64,000 nt of DNA, from the NCBI RefSeq assembly GCF_019800885.1, contig NZ_JAHVKE010000003.1:62001-126000 (forward strand), given 5' to 3'. Of this stretch, positions 18,788 through 28,796 are shown one piece after another. Under the pieces are notes generated by a model. It was not told the DNA's origin, did no database searches, and saw only the letters and a program-made list of their open reading frames with translations. The translations under genes and the position numbers were made by a program. Source of the stretch: Maritalea mobilis (GTDB lineage Bacteria > Pseudomonadota > Alphaproteobacteria > Rhodobacterales > Rhodobacteraceae). How positions within the stretch are numbered: the first letter of the stretch is position 1; every line of letters starts with the position of its first letter.

Positions 18788-20566
18788 ATGCACGCCTATC
18801 GCAGCCACACCTGTGCCGAGCTCAGCAAGGAAAACGTGGGCGACACCGTTCGCCTGTCGGGGTGGGTGCACCGCATCCGCGACCATGGCGGGGTGCTCTT
18901 CATCGACCTGCGCGACCATTACGGGATGACGCAACTGCTCTGCGACCCGGACAGCCCGGTGTTCAACGAGGTCGAAAAGCTGCGCGCCGAATACTGCATC
19001 CGCATCGATGGCAGCGTGAAGGCCCGTGACGACGCGCTGGTGAACCCCAAGATCCCGACCGGCGAGATCGAGGTGTTCATCCGCGACATGGAAGTCCTGG
19101 GGCAGGTGAAGGGCGATCTGCCGCTCCAGGTCTTTGGCGATCAGGAATACCCCGAGGAAACGCGCCTGCGCTATCGCTACCTCGACCTGCGGCGCGAGGC
19201 GATGCAGTCGAACATGACGCTGCGCTCGGACGTGGTGGCCTCGATCCGTCGCCGCATGTGGGATATCGGCTTTCGCGAATACCAGACGCCGATCATCACG
19301 GCCTCGTCCCCCGAGGGCGCGCGCGACTTCCTCGTGCCCTCGCGCCTGCATCCGGGCAAGTTCTACGCGCTGCCGCAGGCCCCGCAGCAGTTCAAGCAGT
19401 TGCTGATGGTGTCGGGCTTCGACAAGTATTTCCAGATCGCGCCCTGTTTCCGCGATGAGGACCCGCGCGCCGACCGTTCGCCCACCGACTTCTACCAACT
19501 CGACATGGAGATGTCCTTCGTCGAGCAGGAGGACGTGTTCGGCACGGTCGAGCCGGTGCTGAAGGGCCTGTTCGAGGAATTCGGCGGCGGCAGACGGGTG
19601 GACCAGGACTGGCCGCGCATCCCCTATGCCGAGGCGGCGCTGAAATACGGCACCGACAAGCCCGACCTGCGCAACCCGATCGAGATGCAGGTCGTGAGCG
19701 AGCATTTCGCGGGCTCGGGCTTTGCCATCTTCGCCAAAATCCTGGAACAGGACGGCACCGAGGTGCGCGCGATCCCCGCGCCCACGGGCGGGTCGCGTAA
19801 GTTCTGCGACCGGATGAATTCCTGGGCGCAGGGGCAGGGCCTGCCGGGGATGGGCTACATCTTCTGGCGCGAGGCCGAGGGCGCCCTGGAAGGCGCAGGC
19901 CCGCTGGCCAAGAATATCGGCCCCGAGCGGACCGAGGCGATCCGGCAGCAACTGGGCCTTGGCGCGGGCGACGCGGCGTTCTTCCTGGCCGGCAAACCGT
20001 CGGAATTCGAGGCCGTCGCGGGCCGCGCGCGGACCGAGGTGGGCGAGCAGCTCGACCTGATCGACAAGGATCGCTACGCCTTCGCCTGGGTTGTCGATTT
20101 CCCGATGTACGAGGCGGACGAGGAAACCGGTAAGGTCGATTTCAGCCACAACCCCTTCTCCATGCCGCAAGGCGGGCTGGAGGCGCTGGAGGGCGACCCG
20201 CTGGACGTGATGGGCTACCAGTACGACCTGGCCTGCAACGGCTACGAGATCGTGTCGGGCGCGATCCGGAACCACAAGCCCGAGATCATGTTCAAGGCCT
20301 TCGAACTGGCGGGCTATGGCGAGGACGAGGTGCGCAAGCGCTTCGGCGGCATGGTCAACGCGTTCCAGTACGGCGCCCCGCCGCACGGGGGCTGCGCGGC
20401 CGGGATCGACCGGATCGTGATGATCCTGGCCGACACCGCGAATATCCGCGAGGTCATCCTCTTCCCAATGAACCAGCGCGCCGAGGACCTGATGATGAAC
20501 GCCCCGTCCGAGCCGACGGCGGAGCAGTTGATGGAGCTGGGCCTGCGCGTGATCCCGCAGGAGTAA
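18788..20566 (+). CDS. aspS: aspartyl-tRNA synthetase
   Basis: A class II synthetase charging tRNA-Asp; many alphaproteobacterial forms also charge tRNA-Asn. The 592-residue protein has the N-terminal anticodon-binding OB domain ([20 protein letters not shown]). It also has class II motif 1/2 regions including [20 protein letters not shown], the bacterial GAD insertion domain in the middle, and motif 3 [16 protein letters not shown] near the C-terminus. A hairpin terminator lies 118 bases past the stop. Confidence 0.98.
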   Translation: MHAYRSHTCAELSKENVGDTVRLSGWVHRIRDHGGVLFIDLRDHYGMTQLLCDPDSPVFNEVEKLRAEYCIRIDGSVKARDDALVNPKIPTGEIEVFIRDMEVLGQVKGDLPLQVFGDQEYPEETRLRYRYLDLRREAMQSNMTLRSDVVASIRRRMWDIGFREYQTPIITASSPEGARDFLVPSRLHPGKFYALPQAPQQFKQLLMVSGFDKYFQIAPCFRDEDPRADRSPTDFYQLDMEMSFVEQEDVFGTVEPVLKGLFEEFGGGRRVDQDWPRIPYAEAALKYGTDKPDLRNPIEMQVVSEHFAGSGFAIFAKILEQDGTEVRAIPAPTGGSRKFCDRMNSWAQGQGLPGMGYIFWREAEGALEGAGPLAKNIGPERTEAIRQQLGLGAGDAAFFLAGKPSEFEAVAGRARTEVGEQLDLIDKDRYAFAWVVDFPMYEADEETGKVDFSHNPFSMPQGGLEALEGDPLDVMGYQYDLACNGYEIVSGAIRNHKPEIMFKAFELAGYGEDEVRKRFGGMVNAFQYGAPPHGGCAAGIDRIVMILADTANIREVILFPMNQRAEDLMMNAPSEPTAEQLMELGLRVIPQE

Positions 20567-20683
20567 GTTTTCCACAGGCTGTGGATGGGCCGCAGAAATC
20601 ATGCGGTTTCTCCTTTGAAATTGCCCCGATCTATGTGCGTGCAGGTTGAAATCCTGCCAGCCGCCGTGGGCCTGAAATGAAAA

Positions 20684-20721
20684 GAGCGGTGCCTGCCGGA
20701 TGCGGGCGCCGCTCGATTTTT
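20684..20721. terminator. bidirectional terminator between aspS and the hemerythrin gene
   Basis: A 13-bp stem (GAGCGGTGCCTGC with GCGGGCGCCGCTC, two G-U pairs) and a CGGAT loop are followed by GATTTTT on the plus strand. The minus-strand side is followed by TTTCATTT. It suits the two converging genes. Confidence 0.75.
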
Positions 20722-20753
20722 GTCGGATGGGGCGGAAAATGCCCCGGGGTCGG

Positions 20754-21230
20754 TCAGTCTTCGAGACTGTCCTCTTTCTTCTCTTCGATCAGCTCGCCTT
20801 CCTGCGCCTTGCGCTTGAGGAAACGGTCGCCGAAGCCGTCGATCTCGGCCTCGTCGATCACCTCCCTGGCGCGGGTGAAGACCTCGTCCTCTTCCTCCTC
20901 GATATGGTGGAGGTAGTCGTGCTGGAGCGTCTTGAACTTTTGCAGCCAGCCGGGCGAGGACATGTCCATCTCGTTCAGCTCTTCCATCAGGTCGTCGAGC
21001 TGCTGGTGTTCGTGGACCGAATGGCGGGCGGAATCCTGGCCCCAGGTTTTCGAGATCAGCTTGGAGTAAAACGTCTCTTCCTCGGCGGCGGCGTGGGCCT
21101 TCACGTCGTGGTAGAACTCGGACCACGCTTTATTGCGACGGTCGCTGTCGCCGGAGGTGTCGGCGATCGTGTCCATCAGGTCGCGGTGGCGATCGTGGTC
21201 GGACTTTATGGCGGCGTAGATGGACGGCAT
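20754..21230 (-). CDS. hemerythrin-like HHE-domain protein
   Basis: A 158-residue helical protein with HHE cation-binding motifs that may hold a di-iron site for oxygen, NO or redox sensing. Candidate ligands are in SDHDRHRDLMD, AAAEEETFYSKL, VHEHQQLDDLM and LHHIEEEEDEVF. The C-terminus is lysine- and glutamate-rich. ATG at 21230 has a GGGAG motif 9 bases upstream; a 26-residue extension to 21308 has no such support. It lies just upstream of aspS's terminator, converging on it. Confidence 0.85.
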   Translation of the reverse strand: MPSIYAAIKSDHDRHRDLMDTIADTSGDSDRRNKAWSEFYHDVKAHAAAEEETFYSKLISKTWGQDSARHSVHEHQQLDDLMEELNEMDMSSPGWLQKFKTLQHDYLHHIEEEEDEVFTRAREVIDEAEIDGFGDRFLKRKAQEGELIEEKKEDSLED

Positions 21231-21304
21231 GGCGATACTCCCTGGCTGTGCTGCCGGGACAACCCGCGTGCGCTTCATTGGTTCCGCAAGACAGGTCATC
21301 GGGG

Positions 21305-22012
21305 TCACATCGCCATCGGGATGGATTGCAGCCGCTGCGAGATCATCGCGCGCAGATCGGCCTTGTCCTGACCGGCGAAGCCGCCATCCATGGCAAGCGC
21401 CCGGCCTTCCAGCGCGTCATCCTCGGCGGACCGGGCCAGACCGAGAAGGAAGCGGCGCAGGTAGCCCACGGGCGGCGCATCGAGCGCGAGAAGGTCCATC
21501 GCGTGGGACAGATCCTCGCGCAGGGCGAAGGGGTCGGGGATGACGGGCGTGACCTCGGCCTCGCGCGGGCCGGCGGGGCGCAACTCGGCGGGCAGGTGGC
21601 GCAGGATCTCGGCCTGGAAGGCGGCCAGCGAGTCGAGCGGCTTGGGCAGGAACCCATCCGCGCCCGCGCTGAGCGCCTGTTTTGCCGCGGCCTCCCGCTC
21701 CGCGCCGGAGGTGCCGAGGATGATCGGCACGCGCGGCGTCAGCGCGTGCATCGCCGCGATCAGGTCGAGGCCCGAGCCATCGGGCAGGCCCAGGTCGACG
21801 ATGGCGACCGCCGGGTGGTAGACGTTGAGGTGACGTTCCGCCGCGGCGAGGCAATCGGCCCGGCGCAGCCGCGCGCCCGAGCGCAGGCACATCAGGCGCA
21901 GCGCCTCGGAGGTGAACACGCTATCCTCGACCGCGAGGATCGTCAGGCCCAGAAGCGGCCGGTCCGCCGACGGGCGCGGCCGGTAGAGAAGGTCGGTGAG
22001 TGCATCATCCAT
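21305..22012 (-). CDS. response regulator with an unrecognised C-terminal region
   Basis: A 235-residue protein with a CheY-like receiver domain beginning LGLTILAVEDSVFTSEALRL. It includes the phosphoacceptor Asp in VAIVDLGLPDGSG, the Thr/Ser in ILGTSGAE and the Lys in FLPKPLDS. The remaining 80 or so residues are helical, with no recognisable DNA-binding or enzyme domain. ATG 22012 has the better ribosome-binding spacing; 22021 is an alternative. No histidine kinase is adjacent, so the partner is unknown. Confidence 0.85.
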   Translation of the reverse strand: MDDALTDLLYRPRPSADRPLLGLTILAVEDSVFTSEALRLMCLRSGARLRRADCLAAAERHLNVYHPAVAIVDLGLPDGSGLDLIAAMHALTPRVPIILGTSGAEREAAAKQALSAGADGFLPKPLDSLAAFQAEILRHLPAELRPAGPREAEVTPVIPDPFALREDLSHAMDLLALDAPPVGYLRRFLLGLARSAEDDALEGRALAMDGGFAGQDKADLRAMISQRLQSIPMAM

Positions 22013-22217
22013 GCGAGCCATCCCCTGAAAATTCGAAACGCATCCCTTTGATCCGGACCAGTTCACACTGGCAGGGTTGAGAAAGGATTAAGATCGACCG
22101 CGCGCTGCCCGGTTTTTCCGGCCCGTGCGCTTGCCCCCGCGTCCCTTCGCCCCTTGGCAAGGGCGGGGCAGGCGGGCCATATCGTGCCCCAACGCAAGGG
22201 ACCTAAGGGAGAGACCC

Positions 22218-22622
22218 ATGATCGGACGCCTGAACCATGTCGCCATCGCCGTGCCCGACCTCGAGGCCGCGAGCGCGCAATACCGCGATACGCTGGGTGC
22301 GCGCGTCGGCGCGCCGCAGGACGAGCCGGACCACGGTGTCACGGTGGTGTTCATCGAATTGCCGAACACGAAGATCGAGCTGCTCTACCCGCTGGGCGAG
22401 AACTCTCCCATCGCGGGGTTCCTTGAAAAGAACCCCTCGGGCGGGATTCACCATGTCTGTTACGAGGTGGACGACATCCTGGCCGCGCGTGACAAGCTGA
22501 AGGACGCGGGCGCCCGCGTTCTGGGCGATGGCGAGCCCAAGATCGGCGCGCATGGCAAGCCGGTCTTGTTCCTGCATCCCAAGGATTTCAACGGCACGCT
22601 GGTCGAGTTGGAGCAGGTCTGA
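22218..22622 (+). CDS. mce: methylmalonyl-CoA epimerase
   Basis: Interconverts the S and R forms of methylmalonyl-CoA in propionyl-CoA breakdown. The 134-residue protein is a glyoxalase/VOC-fold protein with the family pattern MIGRLNHVAIAVPDLE, VFIELPNTKIELLYPLGENS, GGIHHVCYEVDDI and KDFNGTLVELEQV, which supply the metal-binding His and Glu residues. The stop overlaps the next gene's start by one base, so the pair is a translationally coupled unit commonly seen in Rhodobacterales. Confidence 0.93.
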   Translation: MIGRLNHVAIAVPDLEAASAQYRDTLGARVGAPQDEPDHGVTVVFIELPNTKIELLYPLGENSPIAGFLEKNPSGGIHHVCYEVDDILAARDKLKDAGARVLGDGEPKIGAHGKPVLFLHPKDFNGTLVELEQV

Positions 22623-22903
22623 TGAACATCGTCACCGGGATCGTGCTTTATGCGATCATCTGGTTCATGACGCTTCTGATCGTGCTGCAAACCGGTGTCA
22701 CCAGCCAGGACGAGGCGGGCGAACGGGTGCGCGGCACGCATGGCTCGGCGCCCGAGAACCCGCAGCTGAAGAAGCGGTTCCTGATCACCACGGTGGCGGC
22801 GTTGGCCGTCTGGGGCGTGGTGGCGTCGATCATCGTGTTCGACCTCGTGACGATCGAGGATTTCGACCTGTTCACGCGCTTCGGGCTGGGCTCGACGAAT
22901 TGA
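22622..22903 (+). CDS. DUF1467 small membrane protein
   Basis: A 93-residue protein with two transmembrane helices (about residues 5-24 and 53-75) separated by a hydrophilic loop containing RVRGTHGSAPENPQLKKRF, the DUF1467 signature. The function is unknown. The start overlaps the mce stop as TGATG. Its 3' end overlaps the convergent EI24 gene by 32 bp, so termination of one must cross the other. Confidence 0.82.
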   Translation: MNIVTGIVLYAIIWFMTLLIVLQTGVTSQDEAGERVRGTHGSAPENPQLKKRFLITTVAALAVWGVVASIIVFDLVTIEDFDLFTRFGLGSTN

Positions 22904-23579
22904 GGCGGTGATAGAGGTGGGTGAAGGTCGCGGCCCCCAGGATGGGGACGAGGATGTTCACCACCGGGATGGTCAGCGGAACGGTCATCAGCACCCCGGC
23001 GGCAAAGATCGTGGGACGGTTGCGGCGGCGGAAGGCGGCCGCGCCCGCCGCATCCGAGCGGCGTAGCGCCACGAGTTGCGCGTATTCGCGCCCCAGAAGG
23101 ATGCCGTTCACCACCCAGAAGATGATGGGCGCAAGCGGGGCCACCAGCAGGTAGGCGATCAGCGCGACAAGGTTCACCGCGATCAGCACGCCAAGGAATT
23201 TCAGGGCGTCCAGCAGCCCCTCGAGGATGCCGACCGAGCGGGCGGGCGGCAGGGACGGGTAGTGCTTGCGCTCGACCGCGTCGGCGATGGTCTCAAGGAA
23301 GATGCCCATGAAGGCCGAGGCCACGGGCACCATCAGGAAGATCGACAAGACCAGCATCAGCGGCACGCCCGCCCATGTCAGGGCGTTGTCGACCCAGGTG
23401 ATGTCACCGATCCAGGGCAGGGTGATCGTTTCGGGCAAGAGCCAGCCCACCAGCACGACGAAGCCCGCGTAGAACCCCACCAGCAGCAGCAGGGTAAGGC
23501 CGATCCCGGCGGCAAGCACGCCGAGGAATTTCGGGTCGGTCATCTGGCGCAGGGCTTTGAGGAAGCTGTCGAAAATCAT
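22872..23579 (-). CDS. EI24-domain (CysZ-like) membrane protein
   Basis: A 235-residue integral membrane protein with about four to five hydrophobic segments (for example LAAGIGLTLLLLVGFYAGF and ILVPILGAATFTHLYH). The pattern, including FMGIFLETIADAVERKHYP, fits the EI24/CysZ-related family. CysZ proteins carry sulfate, but no cys genes are near, so the substrate is unproven. ATG 23579 overlaps the upstream nitroreductase stop as ATGA, implying coupled translation. Confidence 0.8.
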   Translation of the reverse strand: MIFDSFLKALRQMTDPKFLGVLAAGIGLTLLLLVGFYAGFVVLVGWLLPETITLPWIGDITWVDNALTWAGVPLMLVLSIFLMVPVASAFMGIFLETIADAVERKHYPSLPPARSVGILEGLLDALKFLGVLIAVNLVALIAYLLVAPLAPIIFWVVNGILLGREYAQLVALRRSDAAGAAAFRRRNRPTIFAAGVLMTVPLTIPVVNILVPILGAATFTHLYHRLNSSSPARSA

Positions 23580-24172
23580 GTGGTGATCCAACTGGTCAAG
23601 GCATCGATATCAGGGCGCGGGCGATCGGGGGGAACGCGCGCCTCCTCCCCGATATGGATGAAGCCGGCGACGGATTCACCGGGGAAAAGGTCCAGCCCCC
23701 GCGTCAGGAAATCTGCGTCGGTCGCGCGCCAGCCGGTCAGCCAGCAGGCGCCCCAGCCGCTGGCCAGCGCGGCGTTCACCAGGCTGAGGCAGGCGGCGGC
23801 GGCCGACATGAGCTGTTCGCGTTCGGGGATCTTGTCCGAGGGTTTCGGGCTGAACACGACGGCGACGATCAAACCCGCTTCGGCGAAGCCGGTCGCGTCC
23901 TTCTCGATCCGCTCAGGGGCGAGGCCCGTGTCGGTACCGATCTGCCGCGTGATGTCGGCGAGGCGGGCGCAGGCCGCGCGGTCGAGCACGAGAAAGCGCC
24001 ACGGCTCCAGCTTGCCATGGTCGGGGACGCGGGCGGCGGCGGTGAGCATGGTTTTCAGCGTCTCGCGGTCGGGCACGGCGCCGCCCTGCATGCGCGGCGG
24101 GCGCGACCGGCGTGTCAGCAGGAAGTCCATCGCCTCGGGGTTCGGGGAAAGCGGGGGTGTCTCGACACTCAT
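23576..24172 (-). CDS. nitroreductase-family flavoprotein (YdjA-like)
   Basis: A 198-residue FMN-dependent oxidoreductase of the nitroreductase superfamily. The N-terminal FLLTRRSRPPRMQ and AARVPDHGKLEPWRFLVL are typical of the small YdjA/TdsD subgroup, which reduce nitro or quinone compounds with NAD(P)H. The C-terminal GWGACWLTGWRATD closes the flavin pocket. The start at 24172 gives AGGA a 7-base spacing; ATG 24175 is equally possible. It is followed directly by the EI24 gene. Confidence 0.87.
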   Translation of the reverse strand: MSVETPPLSPNPEAMDFLLTRRSRPPRMQGGAVPDRETLKTMLTAAARVPDHGKLEPWRFLVLDRAACARLADITRQIGTDTGLAPERIEKDATGFAEAGLIVAVVFSPKPSDKIPEREQLMSAAAACLSLVNAALASGWGACWLTGWRATDADFLTRGLDLFPGESVAGFIHIGEEARVPPDRPRPDIDALTSWITT

Positions 24173-24307
24173 CATGGGTCCTGTTCGCGTGGCCACATGC
24201 GACATGTCGGCCTATCTCCCCCACATATCAAGATGCTGGCCGATTGGCGGCTTGCCCGGGGGTGGCCGGGGCCATTAGGCTCGCATGTGTTGGGGGAAGC
24301 ATCGGAC

Positions 24308-26119
24308 ATGGCCGTGTTGGGGATCCGAGCCGTATTCTTGGTGTGCGTCGTCATCGCCGTCGCGGGCTGTGGCATGTCCGGGCCGACCACGCCCTCGGGG
24401 CGGCTGGCCGCCGCCTATGTGCCCCTGTCGGCCGAGGGGCCGGCGCAGCCTGATCAGCCTTTTGCCCTGTCCGATATCGGCGCCCGCGCGCTGCGGGTCG
24501 CGTTAGAGCCGCAATGGCGCGGGCTGCGCCCCGTGCGGGCGCAATGCGAGGGGCGGGCGATGCTGCTGGCCGGGGAGACGCAGCTCCCCCTGTCGCCGGA
24601 CCGGCCGCGCACGGCGCTGGTCGATGGCGCAGAAGAGGCGGCCTTGCTGTGGCGGCCCGACACGGGGGAGTGCACCCTTCAGGTCGGGCAGGCGACCCCG
24701 CTTCGGCTGGCTCCGGAAACCGAGGTCGCGCCCTTCCTGTCGAGACTGGCGCTCAGGGCCGATGACTGCCCGCGCGTTCCCGTTGCGCGGGGGGATCGCC
24801 TCGCGCAACTGGTGCAGGCCGAGTACGGGATGGTGGGCAGTTGCGTCCTGCCCGCGCAAGGGGCGCGGCTGTTGCATGACGGGATCGAGGCGTTGCAGTC
24901 CCGGCTGGACTCGCTGCTGGGCTACACGGTGCCGCGCGCGGCGCTGATGCAGGGCAACCCGGACATGGCGCTGGATTTCGCGCGTGCGCCCGAGCTGGAC
25001 CTGATCGCGATCTCGTCGCTGTTCCTGCGGGCCGACATGCAGGGCAGCCTGATCCAACGCGCGCTGGAACATCATGCGCGCGCCGGGACCGAGATCCGCA
25101 TCGCGCTGAACGAGGCGCTGATGCGCGGGATCGACCGCGATTTCATCGACCTGTTCGCGGCGCGCTATCCCAGCGTGCAGGTCCAGTATTTCAGCTGGCC
25201 CGCGCCCGGGCTGGCCGGGTCCGCGGAGACCCTGCACCGGGTGCATCATGCGAAACTGTTCCTGACGCTGGGGGCGGCGCCGGGCAGTTCGCGGGCCATC
25301 ATCGGCGGGCGCAACCTGCATGACGGGTATTTCTACGAGGAACCGTTCGATCTGTCGGCCTGGCCGCATTTGCAGGACTACACGAACCTGAACTGGTTCG
25401 CGGAGCATTTCTTCGTGATCTTCGACGACCTCGATGTCGAATTGCGCGACCCCACGATGGTGCGCAGCATCGCGGCGCAGGCGCTGGCCTTCTGGCATCG
25501 CGACGCGCGCACGCTGGAGGAAATGGCCCCGGCCACGGTCGCGCCTGCCGCCGCACCAGCCGCGGGCGCGCCGCTGATGCGCCATCTTTTATCCCGCCCC
25601 TGGGCCGATGACGGGGCGCTGGAGCGCTATTATGTCGACCTGATCGACGCGGCGCGCGACGATATCCTGATCTTCTCGGAGTTCTTCTACCCGCCGCCCG
25701 CCATCGAGGCCGCGCTCCTGCGGGCCGAGGCGCGCGGGGTGCGGGTGCGCATCGTCTTGATGATGAGCTCTCCGGAGATCAGCGAGCGCTTCGTGACCTC
25801 GCTGACGGGCGCGTCCGTGGCGCGCCACGCGGATCGGTTCGAGTTCTACGCCTACCAGGGTTACGCGCAGCTGATGCATGTGAAGATGCTGGTGATCGAC
25901 CACCGGCTGTCCGTCACCGGCAGCGTCAATTTCAACCGCCGCACCTATTACCACGACACCGAGAACCTGCTGGTCACGTTGGACCCGGGCTTCGCCGCGC
26001 GGTTGGAGCGGTTGGCCGAAGGGTTGATCGCTCAAAGCGAACCGCAGGCGCCGGGGCAGCCGGTTCCGTGGCTGGAACCCTTGCTGCGCCAGTGGCCCGC
26101 GATGTTGAACCGGCTCTAG
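24308..26119 (+). CDS. phospholipase D-family lipoprotein
   Basis: A 603-residue predicted lipoprotein. The signal sequence ends VVIAVAGCG, giving a lipobox Cys near residue 23. An unassigned region of about 190 residues follows, then two HKD-type catalytic motifs: His314-x-Lys316 in VHHAKLFL with GGRNLHDGYF, and His524-x-Lys526 in LMHVKMLVID with GSVNFNRRTY. Two such motifs make a complete phospholipase D/cardiolipin-synthase active site, here facing the periplasm or outer envelope. It is unlike cytoplasmic-membrane cardiolipin synthases, which have N-terminal helices. It stands alone and converges on topA with a 13-bp gap. Confidence 0.85.
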   Translation: MAVLGIRAVFLVCVVIAVAGCGMSGPTTPSGRLAAAYVPLSAEGPAQPDQPFALSDIGARALRVALEPQWRGLRPVRAQCEGRAMLLAGETQLPLSPDRPRTALVDGAEEAALLWRPDTGECTLQVGQATPLRLAPETEVAPFLSRLALRADDCPRVPVARGDRLAQLVQAEYGMVGSCVLPAQGARLLHDGIEALQSRLDSLLGYTVPRAALMQGNPDMALDFARAPELDLIAISSLFLRADMQGSLIQRALEHHARAGTEIRIALNEALMRGIDRDFIDLFAARYPSVQVQYFSWPAPGLAGSAETLHRVHHAKLFLTLGAAPGSSRAIIGGRNLHDGYFYEEPFDLSAWPHLQDYTNLNWFAEHFFVIFDDLDVELRDPTMVRSIAAQALAFWHRDARTLEEMAPATVAPAAAPAAGAPLMRHLLSRPWADDGALERYYVDLIDAARDDILIFSEFFYPPPAIEAALLRAEARGVRVRIVLMMSSPEISERFVTSLTGASVARHADRFEFYAYQGYAQLMHVKMLVIDHRLSVTGSVNFNRRTYYHDTENLLVTLDPGFAARLERLAEGLIAQSEPQAPGQPVPWLEPLLRQWPAMLNRL

Positions 26120-26132
26120 GCGCGACCGGCGC

Positions 26133-28796
26133 TCAGGCCTTTTTCTTGGCGCGGGTCGTGGTCTTTTTCTTCTTGCCGCCCTTGGCCTGCTTCTCGGCGA
26201 TCAGTTCGACGGCGCGCTCCATCGTGATGTCCTGCGGGTCGAGATCCTTGGGCAGGGTCGCGTTGACCTTTTCCCATTTCACGTAAGGACCGTAGCGCCC
26301 GTTCATCACGTTGACCGGCCCGCCCTCGGTCGGGTGTTCGCCCAACTCCTTCAGCGGCGCTGCGGTGGCCCCGCGCCCGCCGCGCTTGGCGGCTTTCTCG
26401 GCGATCAGTTCCACGGCGCGGTTCATGCCGACGGTGAACACCTCTTCCTCGTCGGGGAGGTTGGCGTAGATGCGCCCGTGCTTCACGTAAGGCCCGTAGC
26501 GGCCGAAATTCGCCTCGATCGGCTCGCCATCATCGGGGTGCTGGCCCACGAGGCGGGGCAGGTGCAGCAGGCGCAGCGCCTTGTCGAGGTCCATCGTCTC
26601 GGGCGTCCACATCTTGGGCAGCGAGGCGCGCGGCGGTTTCTTGTTCTCTTCCGTCACCTCGCCCAGCTGGACATACCAGCCGAACCGCCCGTTGCGCAGG
26701 TAGACCGGTTCCGAGCTGTCGGGATCGACGCCCAGCATCTTGTCGTCGAGATCGGCGGTGCCGTCCTCGGCCTCGTCGCTGGGCGGGCCGAAGGGACGGG
26801 TGTAGCGGCATTCTGGATAGTTCGAGCAGCCGATGAAGGCCCCTCCAGACCGCGCGGTGCGCATCGACAACCGCCCCGCCCCGCATTTGGGACACAGGCG
26901 CGGGTCGGACCCGTCGGGTTTCGGCGGGAACAGGTGCGGCTCCAGCACCTCGTTGATCTTTTCCAGAACGTCGGTGATGCGCAGTTCCGAGGTTTCGGCC
27001 ACGGCGGCCGAGAAATCGCGCCAGAAGCGTTCCAGCACGTCCTGGTAATGCTGTTCGCCGGCGCTGACCTCGTCGAGCTCGGTTTCGAGCTTGGCGGTGT
27101 AGTCGTATTCGAGGTAGCGGCGGAAGTAGTTCACCAGAAAGGCAATAACGAGACGGCCCTTGTCCTCGGGGATTAGGCGGCCCTTGTCCTTGGTCACGTA
27201 GCCCCGCGCCTGGATCGTGTCGAGGATCGAGGCATAGGTCGAGGGACGCCCGATGCCCAGTTCTTCCATGCGCTTGACGAGGCTGGCCTCGGTATAGCGC
27301 GGGGGCGGCTGGGTGAAGTGCTGCTGGCCCAGAACGGCGCCGTCCCTGGACAGAAGCGCCGCGTCGGCGCGTTTCATCTCGCCGCTTGCGCTGTCATCCT
27401 CGATCACCGCGTCGCCCTCTCCGGCGGCCTTGGCGAAATCGGCGGCCAGTGCGCCCTTGGCGGGGCTCAAGGCATCGCCCTCGGAGATCTGCGGCAGGCG
27501 CTTGCCATCCTCGTCCTCGGCGGCATCGTCGCGGCCTTCCTCGTAGACCTTGAGGAACCCGTCGAACAGCACGACCTGGCCCGTGGCCCGCAACTCGACC
27601 TGCCGGTCGTCGCTGGCGATGGTGACCGTGGTGCGCTCCATCCGGGCGGCTTCCATCTGGCTGGCGATGGTGCGCTTCCAGATCAGGTCATAGAGCTTGC
27701 GCTGATCCTCTTCGGACAGCCGGATCTCGTCGGCCGATTTCGTCATGTCGGTCGGGCGGATACATTCGTGGGCTTCCTGCGCGTTCTTGGCCTTGTTCTT
27801 GTAGATGCGCGGGCTGGACGGCGTGTAGTTCGCGCCGAAGCGGTCGGTGATCGCGGCGCGCGCGGCCTGCACGGCCTCGGGCGCCATGTCGATGCCGTCG
27901 GTCCGCATGTAGGTGATGTGCCCCGCCTCGTAGAGGCGCTGGGCGGCGGCCATGGTCTGTTTCGCGCCGAAGCCGAACTTGCGCGACGCCTCCTGCTGGA
28001 GGGTCGAGGTCATGAAGGGCGGGGCGGGGTTGCGCGAGGTCGGCTTGGCCTCGACCTGCGTGACCGAGAGCGCACGGGAGGCGACGGCCTGCACGGCCAG
28101 CCCCGCCTCGGCCTGGTTGGGCAGGTCGTAGCGGTCGAGTTTCTTGCCGCCAAGGCTGACGAGACGGGCCTCGAAGCTTTGGCCGCGCGGGGTTTCGAGG
28201 ATCGCCTTGACCGACCAGTATTCGCGGGGGCGGAAGGCCTCGATCTCCATCTCGCGTTCGACGACGAGGCGCAGGCAGACCGATTGCACACGGCCCGCCG
28301 ATTTCGCGCCGGGCAGCTTGCGCCAGAGCACCGGCGACAGGGTAAAGCCCACGAGGTAATCCAGCGCACGGCGGGCGAGATAGGCTTCGACCAGCTCCAT
28401 GTCGACATCGCGCGGCTCGGCCATGGCGCGGGTGACGGCATCCTTGGTGATGGCGTTGAAGGTGACGCGGCGCACCTTGCTGTCCTTCTTCAGCGCGCGG
28501 CGCTTTTGCAGGGCCTCCTGCAGGTGCCAGCTGATCGCCTCCCCCTCGCGGTCGGGGTCGGTGGCGAGGATCAGGTCAGGGTCGTCTTTCAGCGCGTCGG
28601 CGATGGCCTTGAGGTGCTTCTTGCTGTCGCTGGCGACCTCCCACTCCATCGCGAAGCCCTGTTCGGGGTCGACCGAGCCGTCCTTGGAGGGCAGGTCGCG
28701 GACATGCCCGTAGGAGGCCAGAACGGTATAATCATCGCCCAGATACTTGTTGATTGTCTTGGCCTTGGCCGGGGATTCGACAACGACGACGGGCAT
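26133..28796 (-). CDS. topA: DNA topoisomerase I
   Basis: A type IA topoisomerase that relaxes negative supercoils. The 887-residue protein starts at ATG 28796 with MPVVVVESPAKAKTINKYLG (Toprim domain, acidic motif ATDPDREGEAISWHL), excluding a 44-residue upstream extension. The catalytic Tyr lies in GHITYMRTDG. After the catalytic core there is one C4 zinc ribbon (CPKCGAGRL, then CSNYPEC). Several topo_C repeats with NGRFGWYVQLG/FGRYGPYVKHG motifs follow, ending in a lysine-rich KKKKTTTRAKKKA tail. dprA lies directly upstream on the same strand, the usual order in this group. Confidence 0.98.
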   Translation of the reverse strand: MPVVVVESPAKAKTINKYLGDDYTVLASYGHVRDLPSKDGSVDPEQGFAMEWEVASDSKKHLKAIADALKDDPDLILATDPDREGEAISWHLQEALQKRRALKKDSKVRRVTFNAITKDAVTRAMAEPRDVDMELVEAYLARRALDYLVGFTLSPVLWRKLPGAKSAGRVQSVCLRLVVEREMEIEAFRPREYWSVKAILETPRGQSFEARLVSLGGKKLDRYDLPNQAEAGLAVQAVASRALSVTQVEAKPTSRNPAPPFMTSTLQQEASRKFGFGAKQTMAAAQRLYEAGHITYMRTDGIDMAPEAVQAARAAITDRFGANYTPSSPRIYKNKAKNAQEAHECIRPTDMTKSADEIRLSEEDQRKLYDLIWKRTIASQMEAARMERTTVTIASDDRQVELRATGQVVLFDGFLKVYEEGRDDAAEDEDGKRLPQISEGDALSPAKGALAADFAKAAGEGDAVIEDDSASGEMKRADAALLSRDGAVLGQQHFTQPPPRYTEASLVKRMEELGIGRPSTYASILDTIQARGYVTKDKGRLIPEDKGRLVIAFLVNYFRRYLEYDYTAKLETELDEVSAGEQHYQDVLERFWRDFSAAVAETSELRITDVLEKINEVLEPHLFPPKPDGSDPRLCPKCGAGRLSMRTARSGGAFIGCSNYPECRYTRPFGPPSDEAEDGTADLDDKMLGVDPDSSEPVYLRNGRFGWYVQLGEVTEENKKPPRASLPKMWTPETMDLDKALRLLHLPRLVGQHPDDGEPIEANFGRYGPYVKHGRIYANLPDEEEVFTVGMNRAVELIAEKAAKRGGRGATAAPLKELGEHPTEGGPVNVMNGRYGPYVKWEKVNATLPKDLDPQDITMERAVELIAEKQAKGGKKKKTTTRAKKKA

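Noticed and set aside
20567-20586. DnaA-box-like TTTTCCACA and TGTGGATGG after aspS
   Set aside because: Both differ from the consensus by at least one base and there is no AT-rich unwinding region, so an origin is not supported.
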